A stretch of 64,000 nt of DNA from Xylocopa sonorina (lineage: Eukaryota; Arthropoda; Insecta; Hymenoptera; Apidae): assembly GCF_050948175.1 (NCBI RefSeq), contig NW_027490117.1, forward strand, positions 1,612,001-1,676,000, in the 5' to 3' direction. Below are positions 40,200 to 56,150 of this stretch, piece by piece. Made by a program: the position numbers and the translations under genes. Every line of letters begins with the position of its first letter. The first letter of the stretch is position 1. Under the pieces are notes generated by a model, which saw only the letters and a list, made by a program, of their open reading frames with translations, made no database searches and had not been told where the DNA came from.

Positions 40200-43100
40200 T
40201 TACATTCACTTGAAGTGTAGACGAGGAATACATAACACTTCGCAAATCGTATTATATCTTACCATGAAACATAGAAATGAGATGCGATATCGCGTTTTAA
40301 GAAGCATTAGAACTCTATTGCTACGATACGTAGACATCTGCAAACGCTATTTGCTTGCGAGGAAGGGTCGCATTTACATTCATTTGAAATGCAGACGAGG
40401 AATACATAACACTTCGCAAATCATATTATATCTTACCATGAAACATAGAAATGAGATGCCATATCGCGTTTTAAGAAGCATTAGAACTGTATTGCTACGA
40501 TACGTAGACATCTGCAAACGCTATTTCCTAGCGAGGAAGTATCGCATTCACATTCATTTGAAGTGTAGACGAGGAAAACATAACACTTCGCAAATCATGT
40601 TATATCTTACCATGAAACATAGAAATGAGATGCGATTTCGCGTTTTAAGAAGCATTAGAAAGCTATTGCTACGATACGTAGACATCTGCAAACGCTATTT
40701 CCTAGCGAGGAAGTGTCGCAGTTACATTCATTTGAAGTGTAGACGAGGAATACATAACACTTCGCAAATCATATTATATCTTACCATGAAACATACAAAT
40801 GAGATGCGATATCGCGTTTTAAGAATCATATGAACTCTATTGCTGCGATACGTAGACATCTGCAAACGCTATATCCTTGCAAGGAAGTGTCGCATTTACA
40901 TTCATTTGAAGTGCAGACGAGGAATACATAACACTTCGCAAATCATATTATATCTTACCATGAAACATAGAAATGAGATGCGATATCGCGTTTTAAGTAT
41001 CATAAGAACTCTATTGCTACGATACGTAGACATCTGCAAACGCTATTTGCTTGCAAGGAAGTGTCGCATTTACATTCATTTGAAATGCAGACGAGGAATA
41101 CATAACACTTCGCAAATCATATTATATCTCACCATGAAACATAGAAATGAGATGCCATATCGCGTTTTAAGAAGCATTAGAACTCTATTGCTACGATACG
41201 TAGACATCTGCAAACGCTATTTCCTATCGAGGAAGTATCGCATTCACATTCATTTGAAGTGTAGACGAGGAATACATAACACTTCGCAAATCATGTTATA
41301 TCTTACCATGAAACATAGAAATGAGATGCGATATCGCGTTTTAAGAATCATATGAACTCTATTGCTATGATACGTAGACATCTGCAAACGCTATTTCCTT
41401 GCAAGGAAGTGTCGCATTTACATTCATTTGAAGTGCAGACGAGGAATACATAACACTTCGCAAATCATGTTATATCTTACCATGAAACATAGAAATGAGA
41501 TGCGATTTCGCGTTTTAAGAAGCATTAGAAAGCTATTGCTACGATACGTAGACATCTGCAAACGCTATTTCCTAGCGAGGAAGTATCGCATTCACATTCA
41601 TTTGAAGTGTAGAAGAGGAATACATAACACTTCGCAAATCATGTTATATCTTACCATGAAACATAGAAATGAGATGCGATATCGCGTTTTAATAATCATA
41701 TGAACTCTATTGCTACGATACGTAGACATCTGCAATCGTTATTTCCTAGCGAGGAAGTGTCGCATTCACATTCATTTGAAGTGTAGACGAGGAATACATA
41801 ACACTTCGCAAATCATATTATATCTTACCATGAAACATAGAAATGAGATGCGATATCGCGTTTTAAGAAGCATTAGAACACTATCACTACGATACCTAGA
41901 TATCTGCAGACGCTATTTCCTAGCAAGGAAGTGTCGCATTTACATTCATTTGAAGTGTAGACGAGGAATACATAACACTTCGCAAATCATATTATATCTT
42001 ACGATGAAACATAGAAATGAGATGCGATTTCGAGTTTTAAGAAGCATTAGAAAGCTATTGCTACGATACGTAGACATCTGCAAACGCTACTTCCTAGCGA
42101 GGAAGTGTCGCATTCACATTCATTTGAAGTGTAGACGAGGAATACATAATACTTCGCAAATCATGTTATATCTTACCATGAAACATAGAAATGAGATGCA
42201 ATATCGCGTTTTAAGAATCATATGAACTCTATTGCTACGATACGTAGACATCTGCAAACGCTATTTCCTTGCAAGGAAGTGTCGCAGTTACATTCATTTG
42301 AAGTGTAGACGAGGAATACATAACACTTCGCAAATCATATTATATCTTACCATGAAACATAGAAATGAGATGCGATATCGCCATTTTAAGAAGCATTAGA
42401 GCAATATTGCTACGATAGGTAGACATTTGCAAACGCTGTTTCCTTGCAAGGAAGTGTCGCATTTACATTCATTTGAAGTGTAGACGAGCAATACATAACA
42501 CTTCGCAAATCATATTATATCTTACCATGAAACATAGAAATGAGATGCGATATCGCGTTTTAAGTATCATAAGAACTCTATTGCTACGATACGTAGACAT
42601 CTGCAAACAAAATTTGCCTGCAAGGAAGTGTCGCATATACATTCATTTGAAATGCAGACGAGGAATACATAACACTTCGCAAATCATATTATATCTTACC
42701 ATGAAACGTAGAAATGAGATGCCATATCGCGTTTTAAGAAGCATTAGAACTCTATTGCTACGATGCGTAGACATCTGCAAACGCTATTTCCTAGCGAGGA
42801 AGTATCGCATTCACATTCATTTGAAGTTTAGACGAGTAATACATAACACTTCGCAAATCATGTTATATCTTACCATGAAACATAGAAATGAGATGCGATA
42901 TCGCGTTTTAAGAATCATATGAACTCTATTGCTACGATACGTAGACATCTGCAAACGCTATTTCCTTGCAAGGAAGTGTCGCATTTACATTCATTTGAAG
43001 TGCAGACGAGGAATACATAACACGTCGCAAATCATGTTATATCTTACCATGAAACATAGAAATGAGATGCGATTTCGCGTTTTAAGAAGCATTAGAAAGC

Positions 43101-45200
43101 TATTGCTACGATACGTAAACATCTGCAAACGCTATTTCCTAGCGAGGAAGTATCGCATTCACATTCATTTGAAGTGTAGAAGAGGAATACATAACACTTC
43201 GCAAATCATGTTATATCTTACCATGAAACATAGAAATGAGATGCGATATCGCGTTTTATGAATCATATGAACTCTATTGCTACGATACGTAGACATCTGT
43301 AAACGCTATTTCCTTGCAAGGAAGTGTCGCATTTACTTTCATTTGAATCGTAGACGAGGAATGCATAACACTTCGCAAAGAATATTATATCTTACCATGA
43401 AACATAGAAATGAGATGCGATTTCGCGTTTTAAGAAGCATTAGAAAGCTATTGCTACGATACGTAGACATCTGCAAACGCTATTTCCTAGCGAGGAAGTG
43501 TCGCAGTTACATTCATTTGAAGTGTAGACGAGGAATACATAACACTTCGCAAATCATATTATATCTTACCATGAAACATACAAATGAGATGCGATATCGC
43601 GTTTTAAGAATCATATGAACTCTATTGCTGCGATACGTAGACATCTGCAAACGCTATATCCTTGCAAGGAAGTGTCGCATTTACATTCATTTGAAGTGCA
43701 GACGAGGAATACATAACACTTCGCAAATCATATTATATCTTACCATGAAACATAGAAATGAGATGCGATATCGCGTTTTAAGTATCATAAGAACTCTATT
43801 GCTACGATACGTAGACATCTGCAAACGCTATTTGCTTGCAAGGAAGTGTCGCATTTACATTCATTTGAAATGCAGACGAGGAATACATAACACTTCGCAA
43901 ATCATATTATATCTCACCATGAAACATAGAAATGAGATGCCATATCGCGTTTTAAGAAGCATTAGAACTCTATTGCTACGATACGTAGACATCTGCAAAC
44001 GCTATTTCCTATCGAGGAAGTATCGCATTCACATTCATTTGAAGTGTAGACGAGGAATACATAACACTTCGCAAATCATGTTATATCTTACCATGAAACA
44101 TAGAAATGAGATGCGATATCGCGTTTTAAGAATCATATGAACTCTATTGCTATGATACGTAGACATCTGCAAACGCTATTTCCTTGCAAGGAAGTGTCGC
44201 ATTTACATTCATTTGAAGTGCAGACGAGGAATACATAACACTTCGCAAATCATGTTATATCTTACCATGAAACATAGAAATGAGATGCGATTTCGCGTTT
44301 TAAGAAGCATTAGAAAGCTATTGCTACGATACGTAGACATCTGCAAACGCTATTTCCTAGCGAGGAAGTATCGCATTCACATTCATTTGAAGTGTAGACG
44401 AGGAATACATAACACTTCGCAAATCATGTTATATCTTACCATGAAACATAGAAATGAGATGCGATATCGCGTTTTAATAATCATATGAACTCTATTGCTA
44501 CGATACGTAGACATCTGCAATCGTTATTTCCTAGCGAGGAAGTGTCGCATTCACATTCATTTGAAGTGTAGACGAGGAATACATAACACTTCGCAAATCA
44601 TATTATATCTTACCATGAAACATAGAAATGAGATGCGATATCGCGTTTTAAGAAGCATTAGAACACTATCACTACGATACCTAGACATCTGCAGACGCTA
44701 TTTCCTAGCAAGGAAGTGTCGCATTTACATTCATTTGAAGTGTAGACGAGGAATACATAACACTTCGCAAATCATATTATATCTTACGATGAAACATAGA
44801 AATGAGATGCGATTTCGAGTTTTAAGAAGCATTAGAAAGCTATTGCTACGATACGTAGACATCTGCAAACGCTACTTCCTAGCGAGGAAGTGTCGCATTC
44901 ACATTCATTTGAAGTGTAGACGAGGAATACATAATACTTCGCAAATCATGTTATATCTTACCATGAAACATAGAAATGAGATGCAATATCGCGTTTTAAG
45001 AATCATATGAACTCTATTGCTACGATACGTAGACATCTGCAAACGCTATTTCCTTGCAAGGAAGTGTCGCAGTTACATTCATTTGAAGTGTAGACGAGGA
45101 ATACATAACACTTCGCAAATCATATTATATCTCACCATGAAACATAGAAATGAGATGCGATATCGCGTTTTAAGAAGCATTAGAGCAATATTGCTACGAT
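40200..45200 (+). repeat. 16-monomer duplication in satellite (offset 2,785 bp)
   Basis: Distinctive variants at 40840, 41428 and 41710 recur at 43625, 44213 and 44495, all at an offset of 2,785 (16x174+1). The extra base is the insertion near 42383 in the first copy. The limits are approximate. Confidence 0.7.
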
Positions 45201-46599
45201 AGGTAGACATTTGCAAACGCTGTTTCCTTGCAAGGAAGTGTCGCATTTACATTCATTTGAAGTGTAGACGAGGAATACATAACACTTCGCAAATCATATT
45301 ATATCTTACCATGAAACATAGAAATGAGATGCAATATCGCGTTTTAAGAAGCATTAGAACTGTATCGCTACGATAACTAGACATCTGCAGACACTATTTC
45401 CTAGCAAGGAAGTATCGCATTTACATTAATTTGAAGTGTAGACGAGGAATACATAACACTTTTCAAATCATATTATATCTTACCATGAAACATAGAAATG
45501 AGATGCGATATCGCGTTTTAAGTATCATAAGAACTCTATTGCTACGATACGTAGACATCTGCAAACGCTATTTCCTTGCAAGGAAGTGTCGCATTTACAT
45601 TCATTTGAAATGCAGACGAGGAATACATAACACTTCGCAAATCATATTATATCTTACCATGAAACATAGAAATGAGATGCCATATCGCGTTTTAAGAAGC
45701 ATTAAAACTCTATTGCTACGAAAGGTAAACATCTGCAAAGGCTATTTCCTTGCAAGGAAGTGTCGCATTTACATTCATTTGAAGTGTGGACGAGGAAGAC
45801 ATGACACTTCGCAAATCATATTATATCTTACCATGAAATATAGAAACGAGATGCGACATCGCGTTTTAAGGAGCATTAGAAATCTATTGCTACTATACGT
45901 AGACATCTGCAAACGCTATTTCCTAGCGAGGAAGTGTCGCATTCACATTCATTTGAAATGCAGACGAGGAATACATAACACTTCGCAAATCATATTATAT
46001 CTTACCATGAAACATAGAAATGAGATGCCATATCGCGTTTTAAGAAGCATTAGAACTCTATTGCTACGATACGTAGACATCTGCAAACGCTATTTCCTAG
46101 CGAGGAAGTATCGCATTCACATTCATTTGAAGTGTAGACGAGGAATACATAACACTTCGCAAATCATGTTATATCTTACCATGAAACATAGAAATGAGAT
46201 GCGATATCGCGTTTTAAGAATCATATGAACTCTATTGCTACGATACGTAGACATCTGCAAACGCTATTTCCTTGCAAGGAAGTGTCGCATTTACATTCAT
46301 TTGAAGTGCAGACGAGGAATACATAACACTTCGCAAATCATGTTATATCTTACCATGAAACATAGAAATGAGATACGATTTCGCGTTTTAAGAAGCATTA
46401 GAAAACTATTGCTACGATACGTAAACATCTGCAAACGCTATTTCCTAGCGAGGAAGTATCGCATTCACATTCGTTTGAAGTGTAGACGAGGAATACATGA
46501 CACTTCGCAAATCATATTATATCTTACCATGAAACATAGAAATGAGATGCGATATCGCGTTTTAAGAATCATAAGAACTCTATTGCTACGATACGTAGA

Positions 46600-49500
46600 C
46601 ATCTGCAAACGCTATTTCCTTGCAAGGAAGTGTCGCATTTACATTCATTTGAAGTGCAGACGAGGAATACATAACACTTCGCAAATCATATTATATCTTA
46701 CCATGAAACATAGAAATGAGATGCGTTTTCGCGTTTTAAGAAGCATTAGGACTCTATTGCTACGATACCTAGACATCTGCAAACGCTATTTCCTAGCGAG
46801 GAAGTGTCGCATTCACATTCATTTGAAGTGTAGACGAGGAATACATAACACTTCGCAAATCATATTATATCGTACCATGAAACATAGAAATGAGATGCGA
46901 TATCGCGTTTTAAGAAGCATTAGAATTCTCTTGCTACGATAGGTAGACATCTGCAAACGCTATTTCCTTGCAAGGAAGTGTCGCATTTGCATTCATTTGA
47001 AGTGTAGACGAGGAATACATAACACTTCGCAAATCGTATTATATCTTTCCATGAACCATAGAAATGAGATGCGATATCGCGTTTTAAGAATCATAAGAAC
47101 TCTATTGCTACGAAACGTAGACATCTGCAAACGCTATTTCCTTGCAAGGAAGTGCCGCATTTACATTCATTTGAGTCGTAGACGAGGAATGCATAACACT
47201 TCGCAATGAATATTATATCTTATCATGAAACATAGATATGAGATGCAATATCTCGTTTTAAGAAGCATTAGAGCACTATTGCTACGATAGGTAGACATTT
47301 GCAAACGCTATTTCCTTGCGAGGAAGTATCGCATTCACATTCATTTGAAGTGTAGACGAGGAATCCATAACACTTCGCAAATCATGTTATATCTTACCAT
47401 GAAACATAGAAATGAGATGCGATATCGCGTTTTAAGAAGCATTAGAAAGCTATTGCTACGATACGTAGACATCTGTAAACGCTATTTCCTTGCAAGGAAG
47501 TGTCGCATTTACTTTCATTTGACTCGTAGACGAGGAATGCGTAACACTTCGCAAAGAATATTATATCTTACCATGAAACATAGAAATGAGATGCGATTTC
47601 GCGTTTTAAGAAGCATTCGAAAGCTATTGCTACGATACGTAGACATCTGCAAACGCTATTTCCTAGCGAGGAAGTGTCGCAGTTACATTCATTTGAAGTG
47701 TAGACGAGGAATACATAACACTTCGCAAATCATATTATATCTTACCATGAAACATAGAAATGAGATGCGATATCGCGCTTTAAGAATCATATGAACTCTA
47801 TTGCTGCGATACGTAGACATCTGCAAACGCAATTTCCTTGCAAGGAAGTGTCGCATTTACATTCGTTTGAAGTGCAGAAGAGGAATACATAACCCTTCGC
47901 AAATCATATTATATCTTACCATGAAACATAGAAATGAGATGCGATATCGCGTTTTAAGAAGCATTAGAACATTATTGCTACGATAGGTAGACATTTGCAA
48001 ATGCTATTTCCTGGCAAGGAAGTGTCGCATTTACATTCAATTGAAGTGTAGAGGAGGAATACATAACACTTCGCAAATCATATTACATCTTACCATGAAA
48101 CATAGAAATGAGATGCGATATCGCGTTTTAAGAAGCATTAGAAAGCTATTGCTACGATACGTAGACATCTGCAAACGCTATTTCCTAGCGAGGAAGTATC
48201 GCATTCACATCGATTTGAAGTGTAGACGTGGAATACATAACACTTCGCAAATCATGTTATATCTTACCATGAAACATAGATATGAGATGCGATATCGCGT
48301 TTTATGAATCATGTGAACTCTATTGCTACGATACGTAGACATCTGTATACGCTATTTCCTTGCAAGGAAGTGTCGCATTTACTTTCATTTGAATCGTAGA
48401 CGAGGAATGCATATCACTTCGCAAAGTATATTATATCTTACCATGAAACATAGAAATGAGATGCGATTTCGCGTTTTAAGAAGCATTAGAAAGCTATTGC
48501 TACGATACGTAGACATCTGCAAACGCTATTTCCTTGCAAGGAAGTGTCGCATTTACATTCATTTGAAGTGTAGACGAGGAATACATAACACTTCGCAAAT
48601 CATATTATATCTTACCATGAAACATAGAAATGAGATGCGATATCGCGTTTTAAAAAGCATTAGAAAGCTATTGCTACGATACGTAGACATCTGCAAACGC
48701 TATTTCCTAGCGAGGATGTGTCGCATTCACATTCATTTGAAGTGTAGACGAGGAATACAGAACACTTCGCAAATCATATTATATCTTACCATGAAACATA
48801 GAAATGAGATGCGATATCGCGTTTTAAGAAGCATTAGAGCACTATTGCTACGATAGGTAGACATTTGCAAACGCTATTTCCTTGCAAGGAAGTGTCGCAT
48901 TTACATTCATTTGAAGTGTAGGCGAGGAATACATAACACTTCGCAAATCATATTATATCTTACCATGAAACATAGAAATGAGATGCGATATCGCGTTTTA
49001 AGAATCATATGAACTCTATTGCTACGATACGTAGACATCTGTAAACGCTATTTCCTTGCAAGGAAGTGTCGCATTTACTTTCATTTGACTCGTAGACGAG
49101 GAATGCGTAACACTTCGCAAAGAATATTATATCTTACCATGAAACATAGAAATGAGATGCGATTTCGCGTTTTAAGAAGCATTAGAAAGCTATTGCTACG
49201 ATACGTAGACATCTGCAAACGCTATTTCCTAGCGAGGAAGTATCGCATTCACATTCATTTGAAGTGTAGACGAGGAATACATAACACTTCGCAAATCATG
49301 TTATATCTTACCATGAAACATAGAAATGAGATGCGATATCGCGTTTTATGAATCATATGAACTCTATTGCTACGATACGTAGACATCTGCAAACGCTATT
49401 TCCTTGCAAGGAAGTGTCGCATTTACATTCAATTGAAGTGTAGAGGAGGAATACATAACACTTCGCAAATCATATTACATCTTACCATGAAACATAGAAA

Positions 49501-52500
49501 TGAGATGCGATATCGCGTTTTAAGAAGCATTAGAAAGCTATTGCTACGATACGTAGACATCTGCAAACGCTATTTCCTAGCGAGGAAGTATCGCATTCAC
49601 ATCGATTTGAAGTGTAGACGTGGAATACATAACACTTCGCAAATCATGTTATATCTTACCATGAAACATAGATATGAGATGCGATATCGCGTTTTATGAA
49701 TCATGTGAACTCTATTGCTACGATACGTAGACATCTGTATACGCTATTTCCTTGCAAGGAAGTGTCGCATTTACTTTCATTTGAATCGTAGACGAGGAAT
49801 GCATATCACTTCGCAAAGTATATTATATCTTACCATGAAACATAGAAATGAGATGCGATTTCGCGTTTTAAGAAGCATTAGAAAGCTATTGCTACGATAC
49901 GTAGACATCTGCAAACGCTATTTCCTTGCAAGGAAGTGTCGCATTTACATTCATTTGAAGTGTAGACGAGGAATACATAACACTTCGCAAATCATATTAT
50001 ATCTTACCATGAAACATAGAAATGAGATGCGATATCGCGTTTTAAAAAGCATTAGAAAGCTATTGCTACGATACGTAGACATCTGCAAACGCTATTTCCT
50101 AGCGAGGATGTGTCGCATTCACATTCATTTGAAGTGTAGACGAGGAATACAGAACACTTCGCAAATCATATTATATCTTACCATGAAACATAGAAATGAG
50201 ATGCGATATCGCGTTTTAAGAAGCATTAGAGCACTATTGCTACGATAGGTAGACATTTGCAAACGCTATTTCCTTGCAAGGAAGTGTCGCATTTACATTC
50301 ATTTGAAGTGTAGGCGAGGAATACATAACACTTCGCAAATCATATTATATCTTACCATGAAACATAGAAATGAGATGCGATATCGCGTTTTAAGAATCAT
50401 ATGAACTCTATTGCTACGATACGTAGACATCTGTAAACGCTATTTCCTTGCAAGGAAGTGTCGCATTTACTTTCATTTGAATCGTAGACGAGGAATGCAT
50501 AGCACTTCGCAAAGAATATTATATCTTACCATGAAACATAGAAATGAGATGCGATTTCGCGTTTTAAGAAGCATTAGAAAGCTATTGCTACGATACGTAG
50601 ACATCTGCAAACGCTATTTCCTAGCGAGGAAGTATCGCATTCACATTCATTTGAAGTGTAGACGAGGAATACATAACACTTCGCAAATCATGTTATATCT
50701 TACCATGAAACATAGAAATGAGATGCGATATCGCGTTTTATGAATCATATGAACTCTATTGCTACGATACGTAGACATCTGCAAACGCTATTTCCTTGCA
50801 AGGAAGTGTCGCATTTACATTCATTTGAAGTGTAGGCGAGGAATACATAACACTTCGCAAATCATATTATATCTTACCATGAAACATAGAAATGAGATGC
50901 GATATCGCGTTTTAAGAATCATATGAACTCTATTGCTACGATACGTAGACATCTGTAAACGCTATTTCCTTGCAAGGAAGTGTCGCATTTACTTTCATTT
51001 GAATCGTAGACAAGGAATGCATAGCACTTCGCAAAGAATATTATATCTTACCATGAAACATAGAAATGAGATGCGATTTCGCGTTTTAAGAAGCATTAGA
51101 AAGCTATTGCTACGATACGTAGACATCTGCAAACGCTATTTCCTAGCGAGGAAGTATCGCATTCACATTCATTTGAAGTGTAGACGAGGAATACATAACA
51201 CTTCGCAAATCATGTTATATCTTACCATGAAACATAGAAATGAGATGCGATATCGCGTTTTATGAATCATATGAACTCTATTGCTACGATACGTAGACAT
51301 CTGCAAACGCTATTTCCTTGCAAGGAAGTGTCGCATTTACTTTCATTTGAATCGTAGACGAGGAATGCATAACACTTCGCAAAGAATATTATATCTTACC
51401 ATGAAACACAGAAATGAGATGCGATTTCGCGTTTTAAGAAGCATTAGAAAGCTATTGCTATGATACGTAGACATCTGCAAACGCTATTTCCTAGCGAGGA
51501 AGTGTCGCAGTTACATTCATTTGAAGTGTATACGAGGAATACATAACACTTCGCAAATCATATTATATCTTACCATGAAACATAGAAATGAGATGCGATA
51601 TCGCGTTTTAAGAAGCATTAGAACTCTATTGCTACGATACCTAGACATCTGCAAACGCTATTTCCTAGCGAGGAAGTGTCGCATTCACATTCATTTGAAG
51701 TGTAGACGAGGAATACATAACACTTCGCAAATCATATTATATCGTACCATGAAACATAGAAATGAGATGCGATATCGCGTTTTAAGAAGCATTAGAATTC
51801 TCTTGCTACGATAGGTAGACATCTGCAAACGCTATTTCCTTGCAAGGAAGTGTCGCATTTGCATTCATTTGAAGTGTAGACGAGGAATACATAACACTTC
51901 GCAAATCGTATTATATCTTTCCATGAACCATAGAAATGAGATGCGATATCGCGTTTTAAGAATCATAAGAACTCTATTGCTACGAAACGTAGACATCTGC
52001 AAACGCTATTTCCTTGCAAGGAAGTGCCGCATTTACATTCATTTGAGTCGTAGACGAGGAATGCATAACACTTCGCAATGAATATTATATCTTATCATGA
52101 AACATAGATATGAGATGCAATATCTCGTTTTAAGAAGCATTAGAGCACTATTGCTACGATAGGTAGACATTTGCAAACGCTATTTCCTTGCGAGGAAGTA
52201 TCGCATTCACATTCATTTGAAGTGTAGACGAGGAATCCATAACACTTCGCAAATCATGTTATATCTTACCATGAAACATAGAAATGAGATGCGATATCGC
52301 GTTTTAAGAAGCATTAGAAAGCTATTGCTACGATACGTAGACATCTGTAAACGCTATTTCCTTGCAAGGAAGTGTCGCATTTACTTTCATTTGACTCGTA
52401 GACGAGGAATGCGTAACACTTCGCAAAGAATATTATATCTTACCATGAAACATAGAAATGAGATGCGATTTCGCGTTTTAAGAAGCATTCGAAAGCTATT

Positions 52501-55500
52501 GCTACGATACGTAGACATCTGCAAACGCTATTTCCTAGCGAGGAAGTGTCGCAGTTACATTCATTTGAAGTGTAGACGAGGAATACATAACACTTCGCAA
52601 ATCATATTATATCTTACCATGAAACATAGAAATGAGATGCGATATCGCGCTTTAAGAATCATATGAACTCTATTGCTGCGATACGTAGACATCTGCAAAC
52701 GCAATTTCCTTGCAAGGAAGTGTCGCATTTACATTCGTTTGAAGTGCAGAAGAGGAATACATAACACTTCGCAAATCATATTATATCTTACAATGAAACA
52801 TAGAAATGAGATGCGATATCGCGTTTTAAGAAGCATTAGAACATTATTGCTACGATAGGTAGACATTTGCAAATGCTATTTCCTGGCAAGGAAGTGTCGC
52901 ATTTACATTCAATTGAAGTGTAGAGGAGGAATACATAACACTTTGCAAATCATATTACATCTTACCATGAAACATAGAAATGAGATGCGATATCGCGTTT
53001 TAAGAAGCATTAGAAAGCTATTGCTACGATACGTAGACATCTGCAAACGCTATTTCCTAGCGAGGAAGTATCGCATTCACATCGATTTGAAGTGTAGACG
53101 TGGAATACATAACACTTCGCAAATCATGTTATATCTTACCATGAAACATAGATATGAGATGCGATATCGCGTTTTATGAATCATGTGAACTCTATTGCTA
53201 CGATACGTAGACATCTGTATACGCTATTTCCTTGCAAGGAAGTGTCGCATTTACTTTCATTTGAATCGTAGACGAGGAATGCATAACACTTCGCAAAGTA
53301 TATTATATCTTACCATGAAACATAGAAATGAGATGCGATTTCGCGTTTTAAGAAGCATTAGAAAGCTATTGCTACGATACGTAGACATCTGCAAACGCTA
53401 TTTCCTTGCAAGGAAGTGTCGCATTTACATTCATTTGAAGTGTAGGCGAGGAATACATAACACTTCGCAAATCATATTATATCTTACCATGAAACATAGA
53501 AATGAGATGCGATATCGCGTTTTAAGAATCATATGAACTCTATTGCTACGATACGTAGACATCTGTAAACGCTATTTCCTTGCAAGGAAGTGTCGCATTT
53601 ACTTTCATTTGAATCGTAGACGAGGAATGCATAGCACTTCGCAAAGAATATTATATCTTACCATGAAACATAGAAATGAGGTGCGATTTCGCGTTTTAAG
53701 AAGCATTAGAAAGCTATTGCTACGATACGTAGACATCTGCAAACGCTATTTCCTAGCGAGGAAGTATCGCATTCACATTCATTTGAAGTGTAGACGAGGA
53801 ATACATAACACTTCGCAAATCATGTTATATCTTACCATGAAACATAGAAATGAGATGCGATATCGCGTTTTATGAATCATATGAACTCTATTGCTACGAT
53901 ACGTAGACATCTGCAAACGCTATTTCCTTGCAAGGAAGTGTCGCATTTACATTCATTTGAAGTGTAGGCGAGGAATACATAACACTTCGCAAATCATATT
54001 ATATCTTACCATGAAACATAGAAATGAGATGCGATATCGCGTTTTAAGAATCATATGAACTCTATTGCTACGATACGTAGACATCTGTAAACGCTATTTC
54101 CTTGCAAGGAAGTGTCGCATTTACTTTCATTTGAATCGTAGACGAGGAATGCATAGCACTTCGCAAAGAATATTATATCTTACCATGAAACATAGAAATG
54201 AGATGCGATTTCGCGTTTTAAGAAGCATTAGAAAGCTATTGCTACGATACGTAGACATCTGCAAACGCTATTTCCTAGCGAGGAAGTATCGCATTCACAT
54301 TCATTTGAAGTGTAGACGAGGAATACATAACACTTCGCAAATCATGTTATATCTTACCATGAAACATAGAAATGAGATGCGATATCGCGTTTTATGAATC
54401 ATATGAACTCTATTGCTACGATACGTAGACATCTGCAAACGCTATTTCCTTGCAAGGAAGTGTCGCATTTACTTTCATTTGAATCGTAGACGAGGAATGC
54501 ATAACACTTCGCAAAGAATATTATATCTTACCATGAAACATAGAAATGAGATGCGATTTCGCGTTTTAAGAAGCATTAGAAAGCTATTGCTATGATACGT
54601 AGACATCTGCAAACGCTATTTCCTAGCGAGGAAGTGTCGCAGTTACATTCATTTGAAGTGTATACGAGGAATACATAACACTTCGCAAATCATATTATAT
54701 CTTACCATGAAACATAGAAATGAGATGCGATATCGCGTTTTAAGAATCATAAGAACTCTATTGCTACGATACGTAGACAACTGCAAACGCTATTTCCTTG
54801 CAAGGAATTATCGCATTTACATTCATTTGTAGTGCAGACGAGGAATACATAACTCTTCGCAAATCATATTATATCTTACCATGAAACATAGAAATGAGAT
54901 GCGATATCGCGTTTTAAGAAGCATTAGAACACTATCACTACGATACCTAGACATCTGCAGACGCTATTTCCTAGCAAGGAAGTGTCGCATTTACATTCAT
55001 TTGAAGTGTAGACGAGGAATACATAACACTTCGCAAATCATATTATATCTTACCATGAAACATAGAAATGAGATGCGTTTTCGCGTTTTAAGAAGCATTA
55101 GAACTCTATTGCTACGATACCTAGACATCTGCAAACGCTATTTCCTAGCGAGGAAGTGTCGCATTCACATTCATTTGAAGTGTAGACGAGGAATACATAA
55201 CACTTCGCAAATCATATTATATCGTACCATGAAACATAGAAATGAGATGCGATATCGCGTTTTAAGAAGCATTAGAATTCTCTTGCTACGATAGGTAGAC
55301 ATCTGCAAACGCTATTTCCTTGCAAGGAAGTGTCGCATTTGCATTCATTTGAAGTGTAGACGAGGAATACATAACACTTCGCAAATCGTATTATATCTTT
55401 CCATGAACCATAGAAATGAGATGCGATATCGCGTTTTAAGAATCATAAGAACTCTATTGCTACGAAACGTAGACATCTGCAAACGCTATTTCCTTGCAAG

Positions 55501-56150
55501 GAAGTGCCGCATTTACATTCATTTGAGTCGTAGACGAGGAATGCATAACACTTCGCAATGAATATTATATCTTATCATGAAACATAGATATGAGATGCAA
55601 TATCTCGTTTTAAGAAGCATTAGAGCACTATTGCTACGATAGGTAGACATTTGCAAACGCTATTTCCTTGCGAGGAAGTATCGCATTCTCATTCATTTGA
55701 AGTGTAGACGAGGAATCCATAACACTTCGCAAATCATGTTATATCTTACCATGAAACATAGAAATGAGATGCGATATCGCGTTTTAAGAAGCATTAGAAA
55801 GCTATTGCTACGATACGTAGACATCTGTAAACGCTATTTCCTTGCAAGGAAGTGTCGCACTTACTTTCATTTGACTCGTAGACGAGGAATGCGTAACACT
55901 TCGCAAAGAATATTATATCTTACCATGAAACATAGAAATGAGATGCGATTTCGCGTTTTAAGAAGCATTCGAAAGCTATTGCTACGATACGTAGACATCT
56001 GCAAACGCTATTTCCTAGCGAGGAAGTGTCGCAGTTACATTCATTTGAAGTGTAGACGAGGAATACATAACACTTCGCAAATCATGTTATATCTTACCAT
56101 GAAACATAGAAATGAGATGCGATATCGCGTTTTATGAATCATATGAACTC
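46600..56150 (+). repeat. Nested multi-monomer duplications around the TTTCCATGAACC variant
   Basis: The block marked by ATCTTTCCATGAACC at 46997 recurs at 51869 (+4,872, 28 monomers) and 55349 (+3,480, 20 monomers). Inside the first copy an 8-monomer block (48323) is repeated at 49715. Monomers at 50411, 50933 and 51281 recur at +3,132 (18 monomers). Confidence 0.7.

Noticed and set aside
39622..40833. 403-codon and many shorter open frames in the satellite as protein genes
   Set aside because: They follow the 174-bp period, start and stop wherever a monomer variant introduces ATG, TGA or TAG, and have no domain. They are treated as repeat by-products, with a coding test listed under findings.
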